From Nitrospirae bacterium RBG_13_39_12 (GTDB taxonomy: Bacteria; Nitrospirota; Thermodesulfovibrionia; Thermodesulfovibrionales; SM23-35), in NCBI GenBank assembly GCA_001805125.1, contig MHEF01000103.1, positions 7,156 to 39,850 of the forward strand: a DNA stretch of 32,695 bases, written 5' to 3'. Of this stretch, positions 7,460 to 15,779 are shown piece after piece. A model generated the notes under the pieces. That model was not told the DNA's origin and made no database searches. It saw nothing but the letters and a program-made list of their open reading frames with translations. Made by a program: the position numbers and the translations under genes. Each line of letters begins with the position of its first letter. The first letter of the stretch is position 1.

Positions 7460-9097
7460 TTAAGGTTCCATTATATTGTGCCTCTGTAGCTTTTTTGGCA
7501 CATACCATTGATATAGGTTATAGCTGATACCTATCGGTGAAGGTTTTATCCCTCTGAACCGTACATGAACAATAGGAGTTGCATCAGGGACGTATAAAAA
7601 GATGTAAGGTAATTCATAAGCGAGTATTTCCTGTATTCTATAATAAGCCTTTTTTCTTTGTTCAATGTTAAATGTCCTGCGTCCTTTCTCAAGGAGTTCA
7701 TCCACTTCAGGGTTATTGAAACTTATAAAGTTAAACTCTTTCTCCTTTGTCTTACTCGAATGCCATATATCATACTGGTCAGGGTCAATACCAATGCTCC
7801 ATCCAAGCATAACCGCCTGAAACCGTCTCTTATCAATGAATTCATTTATGAACGTACTCCATTCGAGCATCCTTATTTCTACTTTAATGCCAACCTGCTT
7901 AAGTCTCCACTGTATTATGGTTGCTGTGTTTTTTCTCAGATTGTTCCCCATATTCGTAAGTATAGTAAAATCAAAATTCTTACCATCTTTTTCAATGATG
8001 CCGTCACCATTCGTATCCACCCATCCAGCCTCTTTCAAGAGATGCTTGGATTTCTCCGGATTATATTCATACTTCTTCACATTCGGATTATACGGCCAGG
8101 TATTCGGAACATACGGCCCTGTTGCGGGGCTTCCGAGGCCAAAAAGAACAACGTCTATAATTTCGCTTTTATCAATCGCATGGGCTATCGCCTGTCTCAC
8201 CCGCTTGTCCTGAAACCACGGATGTTTTAAATTGAACCCGAGATATGTATAGGAGAATACGGGATAACGAAATTTCTGGAAGTTATTTTTGAAAAAACTG
8301 TTATCAGTTTGTTTTGTATATTGAATCGGTGTCAATCCCATCATATCAATACCGCCTGCCTGGAGTTCAAGGAACATCGTTGCAGAGTCAGGTATTACCC
8401 TGTAAATATAATGGTCAATATAAGGCCTAGCCTCAAAGTAACCCCTATTTGAATCAAGTATCAGTTCCTGCCCCGCAGTCCACTTATTTAGTTTGTAAGG
8501 CCCCATACCAACAGGGTTTCTCCCGAAATCTATCTTTGTTATTTCTTTGCCTTCAAGAAGATGTTTTGGAAGGACAACTAAATTCCCCCATGAAGAAAGC
8601 GCAGGCGCAAAAGGCTTTTCATAGGTGACCCTGAATGTATATTTATCGATAACCTCAGCCTTTTTTACCTGAAGATAATCACCCTGATATGCTGTAGGAG
8701 TCTTTTCATTAATTATCGTCTTATAGCCGAACATCACATCATCAGCCGTAAACTCAACCCCATCAGTCCACTTTACACTTTTTCTCAAGTGGAAGGTTAT
8801 AACAAGCCCGTCAGGAGAAATATCCCAGGATTCAGCAAGGTCACCAATAACGCTGAGGTCTGTATCGTATTTGACAAGGCCATTAAATATTAACCCCGCA
8901 ACATCGTGAGAGGCACTATCACCAGCAAGCATTGGAATCAGAACACTTGGCTCACCTATAGATCCCGCTATCAAAGTATCTCCATATGCGGGTCTGTAAG
9001 TATCATCTTTGAGGTCTGCTTGTATTGTCTTTGAGGTTCTACTTTCGCAGCCAAACATAACCAGGATAATTAGCAGAAGATAAACAACTTTTTTCAT
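7460..9097 (-). CDS. oppA: peptide-binding lipoprotein of the ABC importer (SBP_bac_5 family)
   Basis: Substrate-capturing protein that delivers ligand to OppB/OppC. Starting at ATG 9097 gives MKKVVYLLLIILVMFGC, a lipoprotein signal with the lipid-bearing Cys at 17, so the mature protein is probably membrane-anchored on the periplasmic side. The body has the SBP_bac_5 order: GLVKYDTDL..LAESWDISPDG, LRKSVKWTDG, the DDV helix, then RQAIAHAIDK in the middle. A longer reading frame beginning at 9136 would overlap uvrA and hide the signal peptide, so it is rejected. The length (545 residues) is typical of DppA/OppA. Ligand unknown: peptides are the default, but metals and sugars occur in this family. 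Confidence 0.93.
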   Translation of the reverse strand: MKKVVYLLLIILVMFGCESRTSKTIQADLKDDTYRPAYGDTLIAGSIGEPSVLIPMLAGDSASHDVAGLIFNGLVKYDTDLSVIGDLAESWDISPDGLVITFHLRKSVKWTDGVEFTADDVMFGYKTIINEKTPTAYQGDYLQVKKAEVIDKYTFRVTYEKPFAPALSSWGNLVVLPKHLLEGKEITKIDFGRNPVGMGPYKLNKWTAGQELILDSNRGYFEARPYIDHYIYRVIPDSATMFLELQAGGIDMMGLTPIQYTKQTDNSFFKNNFQKFRYPVFSYTYLGFNLKHPWFQDKRVRQAIAHAIDKSEIIDVVLFGLGSPATGPYVPNTWPYNPNVKKYEYNPEKSKHLLKEAGWVDTNGDGIIEKDGKNFDFTILTNMGNNLRKNTATIIQWRLKQVGIKVEIRMLEWSTFINEFIDKRRFQAVMLGWSIGIDPDQYDIWHSSKTKEKEFNFISFNNPEVDELLEKGRRTFNIEQRKKAYYRIQEILAYELPYIFLYVPDATPIVHVRFRGIKPSPIGISYNLYQWYVPKKLQRHNIMEP

Positions 9098-9116
9098 AAA
9101 TCTTGTTGATAGTATT

Positions 9117-11912
9117 TCAATTGTATCTATTTCCAACTAATGACTCGATAAAATAATTTCTTAGATATTTCCCTGTATAAGAATCTTTTGACTTGATTAT
9201 ATCTTCCGGTGTACCCTCAAAAACAATTTTTCCTCCACTGTCTCCACCTTCGGGGCCCAAATCGATAATCCAGTCTGATGCCTTAATAACATCAAGGTTA
9301 TGTTCGATTATAAGTACTGTATTTCCTGAAGCAACCAATCTTTGTAGTATATCCAACAATGCCTTGACATCACTGAAATGTAACCCAACTGTTGGTTCAT
9401 CGAGGATATACAAAAAACCTTTTTTAATCTCTTTCCTTCTTTCTTTATTAAAAACCGATGAAGGAGTATTAATCATCTCATCACATATCTTGAGCCTCTG
9501 TGCCTCACCGCCTGAAAGTGTTGTTGCAGGTTGACCGAGCCGAAGATAGCCAAGTCCTATCTCTTTCATGAGTAATAACTTATTTTTAATCTTGGTGATA
9601 TCCGGAAATAAATCGATGGCTTCATCCACTGTCGTATTCAGAATTTCATTTATATTCTTGCCTCGACATGTAACCCGCAGTGCCTCTTGTCTGTATCTTT
9701 TTCCACCACATACCTCGCATTTTATGTAAAGGTCTTCAAAAAAGTACATTTCCATCCGCTGGTATCCCGCACCCTTGCAGGTCTCACATCTGCCACCTGA
9801 TACATTAAAGGAAAAAAACCCCGGATTATACCCGTATGCTTTTGCTTCAGACTGCTCTGAGAAGAGTTTTCTTATAACATCGAATATTTTTAAATATGTA
9901 ACAGGGTTTGAACGCGGACTTCGTCCTATCGGTGTCTGGTCAATAAGCTTAACACCCTGTAAATATTGGCTTCCGCTAATCTTCTTATACGGCAGGGGAA
10001 AGACATGTTCTGACTTGTACTCTCTGGCTAACGCTCTATAAAGGGTTTCTACAACAAGACTGCTTTTCCCCGAACCTGATACACCGGTAACAGTTATCAT
10101 TGTTTGCAGAGGAATTTCAAAATCAACATATTTCAGGTTATTACCTGAAGCACCATAAAGCGAAAGCTTTTTGTCTGAGCTTCTTCTTCTTTCAAAAGGT
10201 GCCTCTATTTTATTAATCCTGTTTAAATAACGCGCTGTAAGAGTATCAGTTTGCAAGAATTCATCTTTATTCCCTGAGAAAACAATCTCTCCCCCTTTAT
10301 GACCACCTCCGGGCCCCATTTCAACTATCCAGTCAGCAGATTCTATAATCCCCCTGTCATGCTCGACAACAATTACAGTGTTGCCAAGTTTTGAAAGCTC
10401 TGACATAATGTCTGCAATTACTTTTGTGTCCTTTGCATGAAGCCCCACAGTTGGTTCATCTAATACATAAAGTGTACCTGTGAGGAAAGAGGCAAGCTGA
10501 TTGGAAAGATTTACTCTTTGATATTCTCCACCTGAAAGTGTTCTCCCATCACGGCTTAAACTGAGATAATTAAGACCTACTCTTTTCAGGAAGCCGAGTT
10601 TGAAGTCTATCTGTCTTAAAAGCTCTTTCGTCATATCTCTTTGAAATAAAGAAATATCCATATTTTCGAAAAACTTGATTATTTCTGATAATGGTATTCT
10701 GCAGAGCTCTGCGATATCAAGACCTGAAAGTTTATAGGCAAGAGACTCTTTTTTCAATCTCTTGCCACTACACTGAGAACATGTAACAGGCCTCCTATAT
10801 CTGCTAATGAAAACTCTTATGTGGAGTTTATATCTCCTGCTTTCCATCTCATTAAAGAAGTCATTAATTCCATAAAAACTGCTGCATCCTTCAAAAAGCA
10901 AGGCTTTCTGATTTTCAGTTAATTCATAATATGGCATATTTGTATCAATGCCTTCCTTGTCAGCGTTTTTAATAAGCTGTTTTCTCCACCATCTATACGC
11001 AGGTTTATTCCAAGGATCAATGGCACCTTTCGATAAGGAAAGGCTTTTGTCAGGAAGAATCAAATCCTCATCATATTTAAGAATATTGCCAAAACCTTTA
11101 CAATATTCGCATGCACCAACCGGATGATTAAAAGAAAAAAGAAGAGGATAAGGCTTAGGTAGTTCTATATTGCATTTTTCACAAGTATTATCCGAAGAAA
11201 AAACACAAACTTTAAACTGCGGGGTCTGCGAAGTTCCTACAATTATAACTTTCATTTTACCCTCTCCCTCTTTCCATGCCATTTCGATAGAATCAGACAG
11301 TCGTGGTTCGTCTTTAATAACAAGTCTGTCAAGGACTATATCCATTAAGGGTTGATTAGTAACTAATGACGAGAAATCTACTACTTCATTGTCAATCCAT
11401 GCCCTGTAGAATCCCCGTTTTTTTAGTTCATCTATTTGGTCTCTGGTCTCAAAAACTATAATCGCCTTTTCACCGCGGTATTTCTCAATAAGCTCAGAAA
11501 TAACATGCGATGGATCCCATATTTTTATCTCTTCACCACATAGCGGGCAAAAAGGTTTGGAGATTTTAGAGTAAAGCAGTCTTAAAAGGTCATAGAGTTC
11601 AGTCAAAGTCCCGACTGTTGAGCGTGAACCGCGAACAGGATTTCTCTGTTCAAGGGCTATGGCTGGTCTTATATTATGAATAGCGTCAACATCAGGTCTA
11701 TCGAGTTTTTCCAGGAAAAGTCTTGCATATGTTGAAAGAGACTCAATAAATCTCCATTGGCCTTCAGCAAAAACTGTGTCAAAGGCAAGAGATGATTTTC
11801 CTGAACCTGACACACCTGTTATTGTTATAACTTTATTATGTGGCAGTTTGAGGTTAATATTTTTGAGGTTGTTCTGCCGGGCCCCCTCAATTATGAGTTC
11901 CTTGTAGGACAT
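9117..11912 (-). CDS. uvrA: excinuclease ABC subunit A (variant UvrA)
   Basis: DNA-damage sensor of nucleotide excision repair: a dimeric ATPase that loads UvrB at lesions. Two ABC modules are present, with Walker A GVSGSGKS at 33-40 and 610-617 and an LSGGEYQR signature at 459-466. Zinc modules are intact: C244/C247/C268/C271 and C709/C712/C732/C735, and there are extra CxxC pairs at 122/125 and 378/381. The UvrB-binding region (about 125-240) is present and the length (931) is normal. The block after the first ABC entry reads EQRNPVRGSRSTVGT, instead of the DQKTTSRNPRSTVGT type of classical UvrA, so this may belong to a separate UvrA clade or be a second copy. A TAAAAT box six bases before the ATG suggests a leaderless message. 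oppA follows 20 bases downstream. Confidence 0.93.
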   Translation of the reverse strand: MSYKELIIEGARQNNLKNINLKLPHNKVITITGVSGSGKSSLAFDTVFAEGQWRFIESLSTYARLFLEKLDRPDVDAIHNIRPAIALEQRNPVRGSRSTVGTLTELYDLLRLLYSKISKPFCPLCGEEIKIWDPSHVISELIEKYRGEKAIIVFETRDQIDELKKRGFYRAWIDNEVVDFSSLVTNQPLMDIVLDRLVIKDEPRLSDSIEMAWKEGEGKMKVIIVGTSQTPQFKVCVFSSDNTCEKCNIELPKPYPLLFSFNHPVGACEYCKGFGNILKYDEDLILPDKSLSLSKGAIDPWNKPAYRWWRKQLIKNADKEGIDTNMPYYELTENQKALLFEGCSSFYGINDFFNEMESRRYKLHIRVFISRYRRPVTCSQCSGKRLKKESLAYKLSGLDIAELCRIPLSEIIKFFENMDISLFQRDMTKELLRQIDFKLGFLKRVGLNYLSLSRDGRTLSGGEYQRVNLSNQLASFLTGTLYVLDEPTVGLHAKDTKVIADIMSELSKLGNTVIVVEHDRGIIESADWIVEMGPGGGHKGGEIVFSGNKDEFLQTDTLTARYLNRINKIEAPFERRRSSDKKLSLYGASGNNLKYVDFEIPLQTMITVTGVSGSGKSSLVVETLYRALAREYKSEHVFPLPYKKISGSQYLQGVKLIDQTPIGRSPRSNPVTYLKIFDVIRKLFSEQSEAKAYGYNPGFFSFNVSGGRCETCKGAGYQRMEMYFFEDLYIKCEVCGGKRYRQEALRVTCRGKNINEILNTTVDEAIDLFPDITKIKNKLLLMKEIGLGYLRLGQPATTLSGGEAQRLKICDEMINTPSSVFNKERRKEIKKGFLYILDEPTVGLHFSDVKALLDILQRLVASGNTVLIIEHNLDVIKASDWIIDLGPEGGDSGGKIVFEGTPEDIIKSKDSYTGKYLRNYFIESLVGNRYN

Positions 11913-11918
11913 CTTAAT

Positions 11919-11924
11919 ATTTTA
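11919..11924 (-). promoter_or_regulatory. -10 box directly upstream of the uvrA start codon
   Basis: On the minus strand TAAAAT (11919-11924) ends six bases before the uvrA ATG (11912). A start at the usual distance would fall on the ATG itself. The -35 region is poor (TTTATA at 16-base spacing). No Shine-Dalgarno sequence is present. Confidence 0.4.
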
Positions 11925-12092
11925 ACACATAATATTTTTATATAAAGGTAGATTAAAGTTAAAAAATCTGTAGAATCTGTCTTGAAAATACTGCTAAACT
12001 TACATATGGAATTTTTATCTATGCCTTATTTTCAGGTTAACAGCTTTAATTTCTGTATTTTACATTTACCCAAATAATGCAATTGAATAATG

Positions 12093-12143
12093 TCCCGATA
12101 TGCATCGGGATCGATACCTTAGTGTACCTTTAACTAATGGTAT
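12093..12143. repeat. double-hairpin intergenic element, copy 2
   Basis: TCCCGAT (12093-12099) pairs with ATCGGGA (12104-12110). Three bases later a 10-pair stem ATACCTTAGT (12114-12123) pairs with ACTAA-GGTAT (12133-12143), with one bulged T. The order and stem core match the element at 801-855. It lies in the 500-base gap 11913-12419, in which I see no protein gene apart from a possible 25-codon frame at 12246. Confidence 0.4.
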
Positions 12144-12210
12144 AGGGAATATTTTTATCAATGGAACAAATAAAGATAATCTCAATAAATTCATCGAGTT
12201 AAATAAATTT

Positions 12211-12263
12211 TTGTCCGCCTCAGCGGATTCACCGAGGAGAAAGCAATGTCTGCACTTTTCGGG
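12211..12263 (+). repeat. hairpin-GAGGAGA intergenic repeat, copy B
   Basis: TCCGC/GCGGA hairpin (12214-12227), GAGGAGA (12234-12240), TGTCTGC (12247-12253) and TTCGGG (12258-12263), the same series of blocks as 1618-1693. GAGGAGA stands five bases before an ATG (12246) that opens a 25-codon frame beginning MSALFGFIILDKN, but copy A gives a different peptide, so coding is doubtful. Confidence 0.5.
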
Positions 12264-12419
12264 TTTATAATACTTGATAAAAATATCAAGAAGTACAATA
12301 CAATATATAATGTATATTTTTGAAAAGAGTATAATGGCTGTATTAATAATTACATTGCCGCTATCTAAAGATATATCGAGGGTACCTTTGTCAATAACTT
12401 GCAGACATAAGAGATTTAA

Positions 12420-13184
12420 ATGATTTCAAATAAAAAACTTATCGTTATAATGCCTGCCTATAATGCTGAGAAGACACTTCGTCAGACCTACGACGAATTA
12501 CCCCATGAATATATAGACGACATTATACTTGTTGATGATGCCTCAATCGACCGTACCACAAATATAGCCCAAAAATTAGGCATTAAGACAATAATCCATG
12601 ACAAAAATTTGGGATACGGAGCAAATCAAAAAACCTGTTACCGTGAAGCCCTGAGACACTGTGCAGATATTGTTGTTATGCTCCATCCTGACTATCAGTA
12701 CTCTCCGCGTCTTTTAACCGCCATGGCTTCCATGATTGTATCCAGCCATTATGATATTGTATTGGGCTCAAGGATACTTGGAGGCGATGCTCTCAAGGGC
12801 GGGATGCCCATATACAAATACATTGCAAACAGATTGCTAACGTTCATTGAAAATCTGGCACTCGGCATAAAAGTTTCTGAATACCATACGGGTTACCGTG
12901 CTTTCAAGCGTGAAGTTCTGGAAACATTACCTCTTGAAGAAAATTCTGATGATTTTATATTTGACAACGAGATTCTTGCACAGGCAGTCTATTTCGGATT
13001 CAAGATAGGTGAAATAAGCTGTCCAACCAGATATTTCAAAGACGCTTCTTCAATAAATTTTGCAAGGAGTATAAAATACGGTCTGGGCGTTATTTCAACC
13101 ACAATACGTTTTATACTGAACAAGTTCCGCTTAATAAACTCGCCTATATTCAATAAAGAGGGGCGTAAAATAACTCAAAAATAA
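12420..13184 (+). CDS. GT2-family glycosyltransferase without membrane anchor
   Basis: A 254-residue GT-A fold enzyme of the dolichol-phosphate-mannose-synthase-like GT2 group. It starts [20 protein letters not shown]; the nucleotide-binding VDDAS lies near 38-42, and the DxD-equivalent LHPDYQYSP near 90-100. [15 protein letters not shown] and the [10 protein letters not shown] acceptor-site segment (about 157-166) are typical. There is no C-terminal helix pair like that of GtrB enzymes, so it is probably cytoplasmic or peripheral. Its product may be a polyprenyl-phosphate sugar. It is the only plus-strand gene beside the minus-strand pilin/glycan locus, with which it converges (37 bases between stops). 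No clear ribosome site precedes the ATG. Confidence 0.9.
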   Translation: MISNKKLIVIMPAYNAEKTLRQTYDELPHEYIDDIILVDDASIDRTTNIAQKLGIKTIIHDKNLGYGANQKTCYREALRHCADIVVMLHPDYQYSPRLLTAMASMIVSSHYDIVLGSRILGGDALKGGMPIYKYIANRLLTFIENLALGIKVSEYHTGYRAFKREVLETLPLEENSDDFIFDNEILAQAVYFGFKIGEISCPTRYFKDASSINFARSIKYGLGVISTTIRFILNKFRLINSPIFNKEGRKITQK

Positions 13185-13220
13185 ACCGCCATTAGAAAAT
13201 AATACTTAAAGTTTCTGTTT

Positions 13221-13655
13221 TTAGAACACTCTCATTATATTATTGCAGTTGATGTCCATGCTTTCACCGGATACACGTGTACCTGTTCTACCTGTAGCTG
13301 TTGCAGTAAAGCACGAGGCAGTACCAGTTGTAGTAATGGAATAATCGTAAGCCAATGAGTCCCCTGGTCTGAACCCTCTGAGAAAAAAATCTCCTGATGC
13401 ATTTGATTGTATTTGGGCAACGCCATTCCTGGTAGCATCTGCACATGCAGCAGGCGAGCCTGTCATATAATAACATCCATGTTCTGCAAAATATTGTTCC
13501 TCTAATAGCCTTAAATTTTGAAGATTTGATTGTGCCTCCGCCCTTGTAGCATTCCTTTGCTGGCCAATATATGCAGGAACCGCTATAACAGCCAAGATGC
13601 CGATTATTCCTATAACGACTAAAAGTTCAATTAGAGTAATCCCTTTTTTATTCAT
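13221..13655 (-). CDS. type IV pilin (PilE/PilA-like)
   Basis: A 144-residue prepilin. A short leader ends MNKKG, and cleavage before I6 gives mature ITLIELLVVIGIIGILAVIA with Glu at +5. This is the classic class III signal removed by prepilin peptidase PilD, followed by the hydrophobic assembly helix. The globular part is 110 residues with four cysteines; the last two, near the C-terminus, resemble the D-region disulphide of type IVa pilins. A strong AAGGAGGATTCT site sets the start at 13655. It is the last gene of the minus-strand pilin/glycan run and not closely related to the two paralogous pilins upstream. Confidence 0.93.
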   Translation of the reverse strand: MNKKGITLIELLVVIGIIGILAVIAVPAYIGQQRNATRAEAQSNLQNLRLLEEQYFAEHGCYYMTGSPAACADATRNGVAQIQSNASGDFFLRGFRPGDSLAYDYSITTTGTASCFTATATGRTGTRVSGESMDINCNNIMRVF

Positions 13656-13677
13656 AGAATCCTCCTTCTTTGAGTAT

Positions 13678-13863
13678 TCAAATCTTCTCTTTATTAAATC
13701 CTATCATTTTATCAACAATAAAACCAGGTCTGTTTCTGGATTCATCAAAGTTCCTCCAGAGGTATTCACCCAAAATCCCGAGCATTAACAATTGGACACC
13801 GGAAACTATAAGCACAACAACCATTAAAGAAGCCCGGCCCTGAATATGAATTTTCTTTTTTTC
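13678..13863 (-). pseudogene. C-terminal relic of a GtrB/DPM1-type glycosyltransferase
   Basis: An open stretch of 61 codons directly after the epimerase stop, and in the same frame as it. It includes GRASLMVVVLIVSGVQLLML, then GILGEYLWR and SRNRPGFIV. This matches the end of the intact glycosyltransferase at 16445-17422 (GWAS..., GLIGEYIGR, KHRPLFVI), that is, the last membrane helix and tail. The catalytic domain is absent. An internal ATG at 13824 could express a 48-residue membrane peptide but has no ribosome site. Most likely it is what remains of a deleted gene between the epimerase and the pilin. Confidence 0.8.
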
Positions 13864-14865
13864 TCATGCTAAGGTATGTTTTATAGGAAAGCAGTTTTGA
13901 AATCCCGGGCCATACCTTTTAAAAAAATCCCTGTACCAATTGATCGTTCTTGAAAGCCCTTCATCGAGACTGATCTTTGAAGACCATCCAAGAAGCTTTT
14001 TCACCTTTTCATTGCTACAGAAAAAATGTTTGGTCTCACCAGGTCTTTTTGGTAAAGCGCCAACAAGTAAGCGTATAGGATCTCCCATTATATGCACAAT
14101 CTTTTCTGCTACCGCTTTTACACTGTATTCGATACCATTGCCAATATTAATAACTTCTCCAATCGCATTGCGAGAAATAGCAGCAAGGGTATATGCATTA
14201 ACCGTATCATCTATGTAGTTGAATTCCCTTGTTTGGTCTCCTTCTGTCATCGGGAAGTCTTTTCCCTCAAGACAGTGTTGAATAAGGGAAGGTATAAACA
14301 TATGAGTATCCTGACCGGGTCCATATACCAGAAATGGGCGGAGTGTTATTATTGGCAAGCCAATACTTTTTTGAAGCATCTGACAAAAATAGGTTGTTGC
14401 AACCTTACTTGCCGAATATGGAGAAACAGGTATTTCTCTTTGATTCTCATTAAATGGAACTAATCCATTACCGTATTCCTCTGAACTCCCTGTATTAATA
14501 AAACACTCCAAGTCTATCTTTTCTTCAATAACCCCACGTAAAATATTTAGTGTTCCTTTAATATTTATATCAATCATGGGCTCAATCAATTCCGGTATCC
14601 TATTTACATTAATTAGCGCGGCAAGGTGGAAAATTATTTGAGGTCTTGAATGTCTTATGCAAGAACATAACGATTGGTAATCCTTTAGATCCCCATACCA
14701 TAAAGTCAGTTCGTTGATAATATCTTGGATTCTGAATTGATTAGTATCTTTCTTAAGGAATACATGAACTTGTGCTCCTTCTCCAAGAAGTTTCCGGGTA
14801 AGATGAGAACCAATAAACCCATTAGCGCCGGTTACCAAGATCACTTTACCTTTCAAGGATTTCAT
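13864..14865 (-). CDS. extended short-chain NDP-sugar epimerase/dehydratase
   Basis: NAD(P)-dependent sugar-nucleotide enzyme of the extended SDR family, 333 residues. The Rossmann motif VTGANGFIGSHL lies at 11-22, the active-site YSASK (YxxxK) in the middle, and the substrate-binding RPFLVYGPGQ after it. With RfbF directly upstream and a 4,6-dehydratase in the same run, it probably epimerises or reduces the CDP-4-keto-6-deoxy sugar, but UDP-galactose-4-epimerase-like activity is also possible. The ATG at 14865 overlaps the rfbF stop as ATGA; an alternative start at 14877 would add four residues. The frame continues after its TGA into a glycosyltransferase relic. Confidence 0.9.
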   Translation of the reverse strand: MKSLKGKVILVTGANGFIGSHLTRKLLGEGAQVHVFLKKDTNQFRIQDIINELTLWYGDLKDYQSLCSCIRHSRPQIIFHLAALINVNRIPELIEPMIDINIKGTLNILRGVIEEKIDLECFINTGSSEEYGNGLVPFNENQREIPVSPYSASKVATTYFCQMLQKSIGLPIITLRPFLVYGPGQDTHMFIPSLIQHCLEGKDFPMTEGDQTREFNYIDDTVNAYTLAAISRNAIGEVINIGNGIEYSVKAVAEKIVHIMGDPIRLLVGALPKRPGETKHFFCSNEKVKKLLGWSSKISLDEGLSRTINWYRDFFKRYGPGFQNCFPIKHTLA

Positions 14866-15662
14866 TTCTCGTTCCATATCTTCCAGGGGACATTCCCTCT
14901 TTCCCAGTATTCATTAAGCAGGTTCATGTCACGAAGCGTATCCATGCACTGCCAGAACCCGGTGTGCTTACAGACCATGAGTTCTCCATCTTTTGCCAGC
15001 TTTTCTAATGGCTCTCTCTCCAATATGCATTGGTCATCTTCTGATAGGTAACTGAACACCCCTTTATTGAATACGAAAAATCCACCATTAATCATGCTAC
15101 TTCCTGCTTGTGGTTTCTCACCAAACTCAATAACTCGGTCACCCTCGGTAATCAACTCGCCAAATCTTGATGGTGGTCTCACACCAGTAACTGTAGCCAA
15201 TTTCCCATGGGACAAATGGAAATCCATAAGTCCTTTGATATCAATATTAGCAACACCGTCTCCGTATGTAAGAAGAAATCTGTCATTATCTATATATTTT
15301 TCGACCTTTTTTATCCTTGCCCCTGTCATTGCCTTGAGCCCTGTATCTGCCAAGGTAACTTCCCAGTTATCCTCGCTATGTAAATTATGGATATGAATGT
15401 TTTCATGCTTACCTAGATTGATCGTAAAATCACTGTTTCTGGCTCTATAATTTAGAAAATATTCTTTAATTATTTCACCTTTATATCCGAGACAGATAAT
15501 AAAACGTTTATATCCATAAAAAGAGTATATCTTCATAATATGCCATAAGATAGGTCTAGTCCCTATTGGTACCATTGGCTTTGGGATAAACTCAGTTTGT
15601 TCCCTAAGCCTTGTCCCAAAACCACCTGCTAAAATGACAACGGGAATGTTTTTTGTTTTCAT
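14862..15662 (-). CDS. rfbF: glucose-1-phosphate cytidylyltransferase
   Basis: Makes CDP-glucose from CTP and glucose-1-phosphate, the entry to CDP-linked 3,6-dideoxy and 6-deoxy sugars. The nucleotidyltransferase motif LAGGFGTRL is at 11-19 and KPM at 28-30. Family signatures follow: PILWHIMK, ICLGYKG, FLLTYGDGV, MINGGFFV and FWQCMDTLRD. The last is the RfbF hallmark separating it from glucose-1-phosphate thymidylyl- and uridylyltransferases. The ATG at 15662 gives 266 residues (normal about 257); a TTG upstream (15695) is less likely. No clear ribosome site is seen. It overlaps the epimerase by four bases. Confidence 0.93.
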   Translation of the reverse strand: MKTKNIPVVILAGGFGTRLREQTEFIPKPMVPIGTRPILWHIMKIYSFYGYKRFIICLGYKGEIIKEYFLNYRARNSDFTINLGKHENIHIHNLHSEDNWEVTLADTGLKAMTGARIKKVEKYIDNDRFLLTYGDGVANIDIKGLMDFHLSHGKLATVTGVRPPSRFGELITEGDRVIEFGEKPQAGSSMINGGFFVFNKGVFSYLSEDDQCILEREPLEKLAKDGELMVCKHTGFWQCMDTLRDMNLLNEYWERGNVPWKIWNEK

Positions 15663-15779
15663 AGCTATATTTTTATGTTGAATTTCTTTATACAAAATAT
15701 TTACGGAAATATTTCTATAAAATATCAGGCACTGTTAGTCCAGAAAATAATGCGTTTATTACATTTAATAGGTCGTTCA

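Noticed and set aside
7658-8230. Long plus-strand open frame of 190 codons inside oppA
   Set aside because: It is fully antisense to a convincing SBP_bac_5 gene, has no ribosome site and a composition typical of a shadow frame.
12246-12323. A 25-codon frame (MSALFGFIILDKN...) behind GAGGAGA
   Set aside because: The other repeat copy has a different downstream frame, so the conserved part is the nucleotide element, not a peptide.
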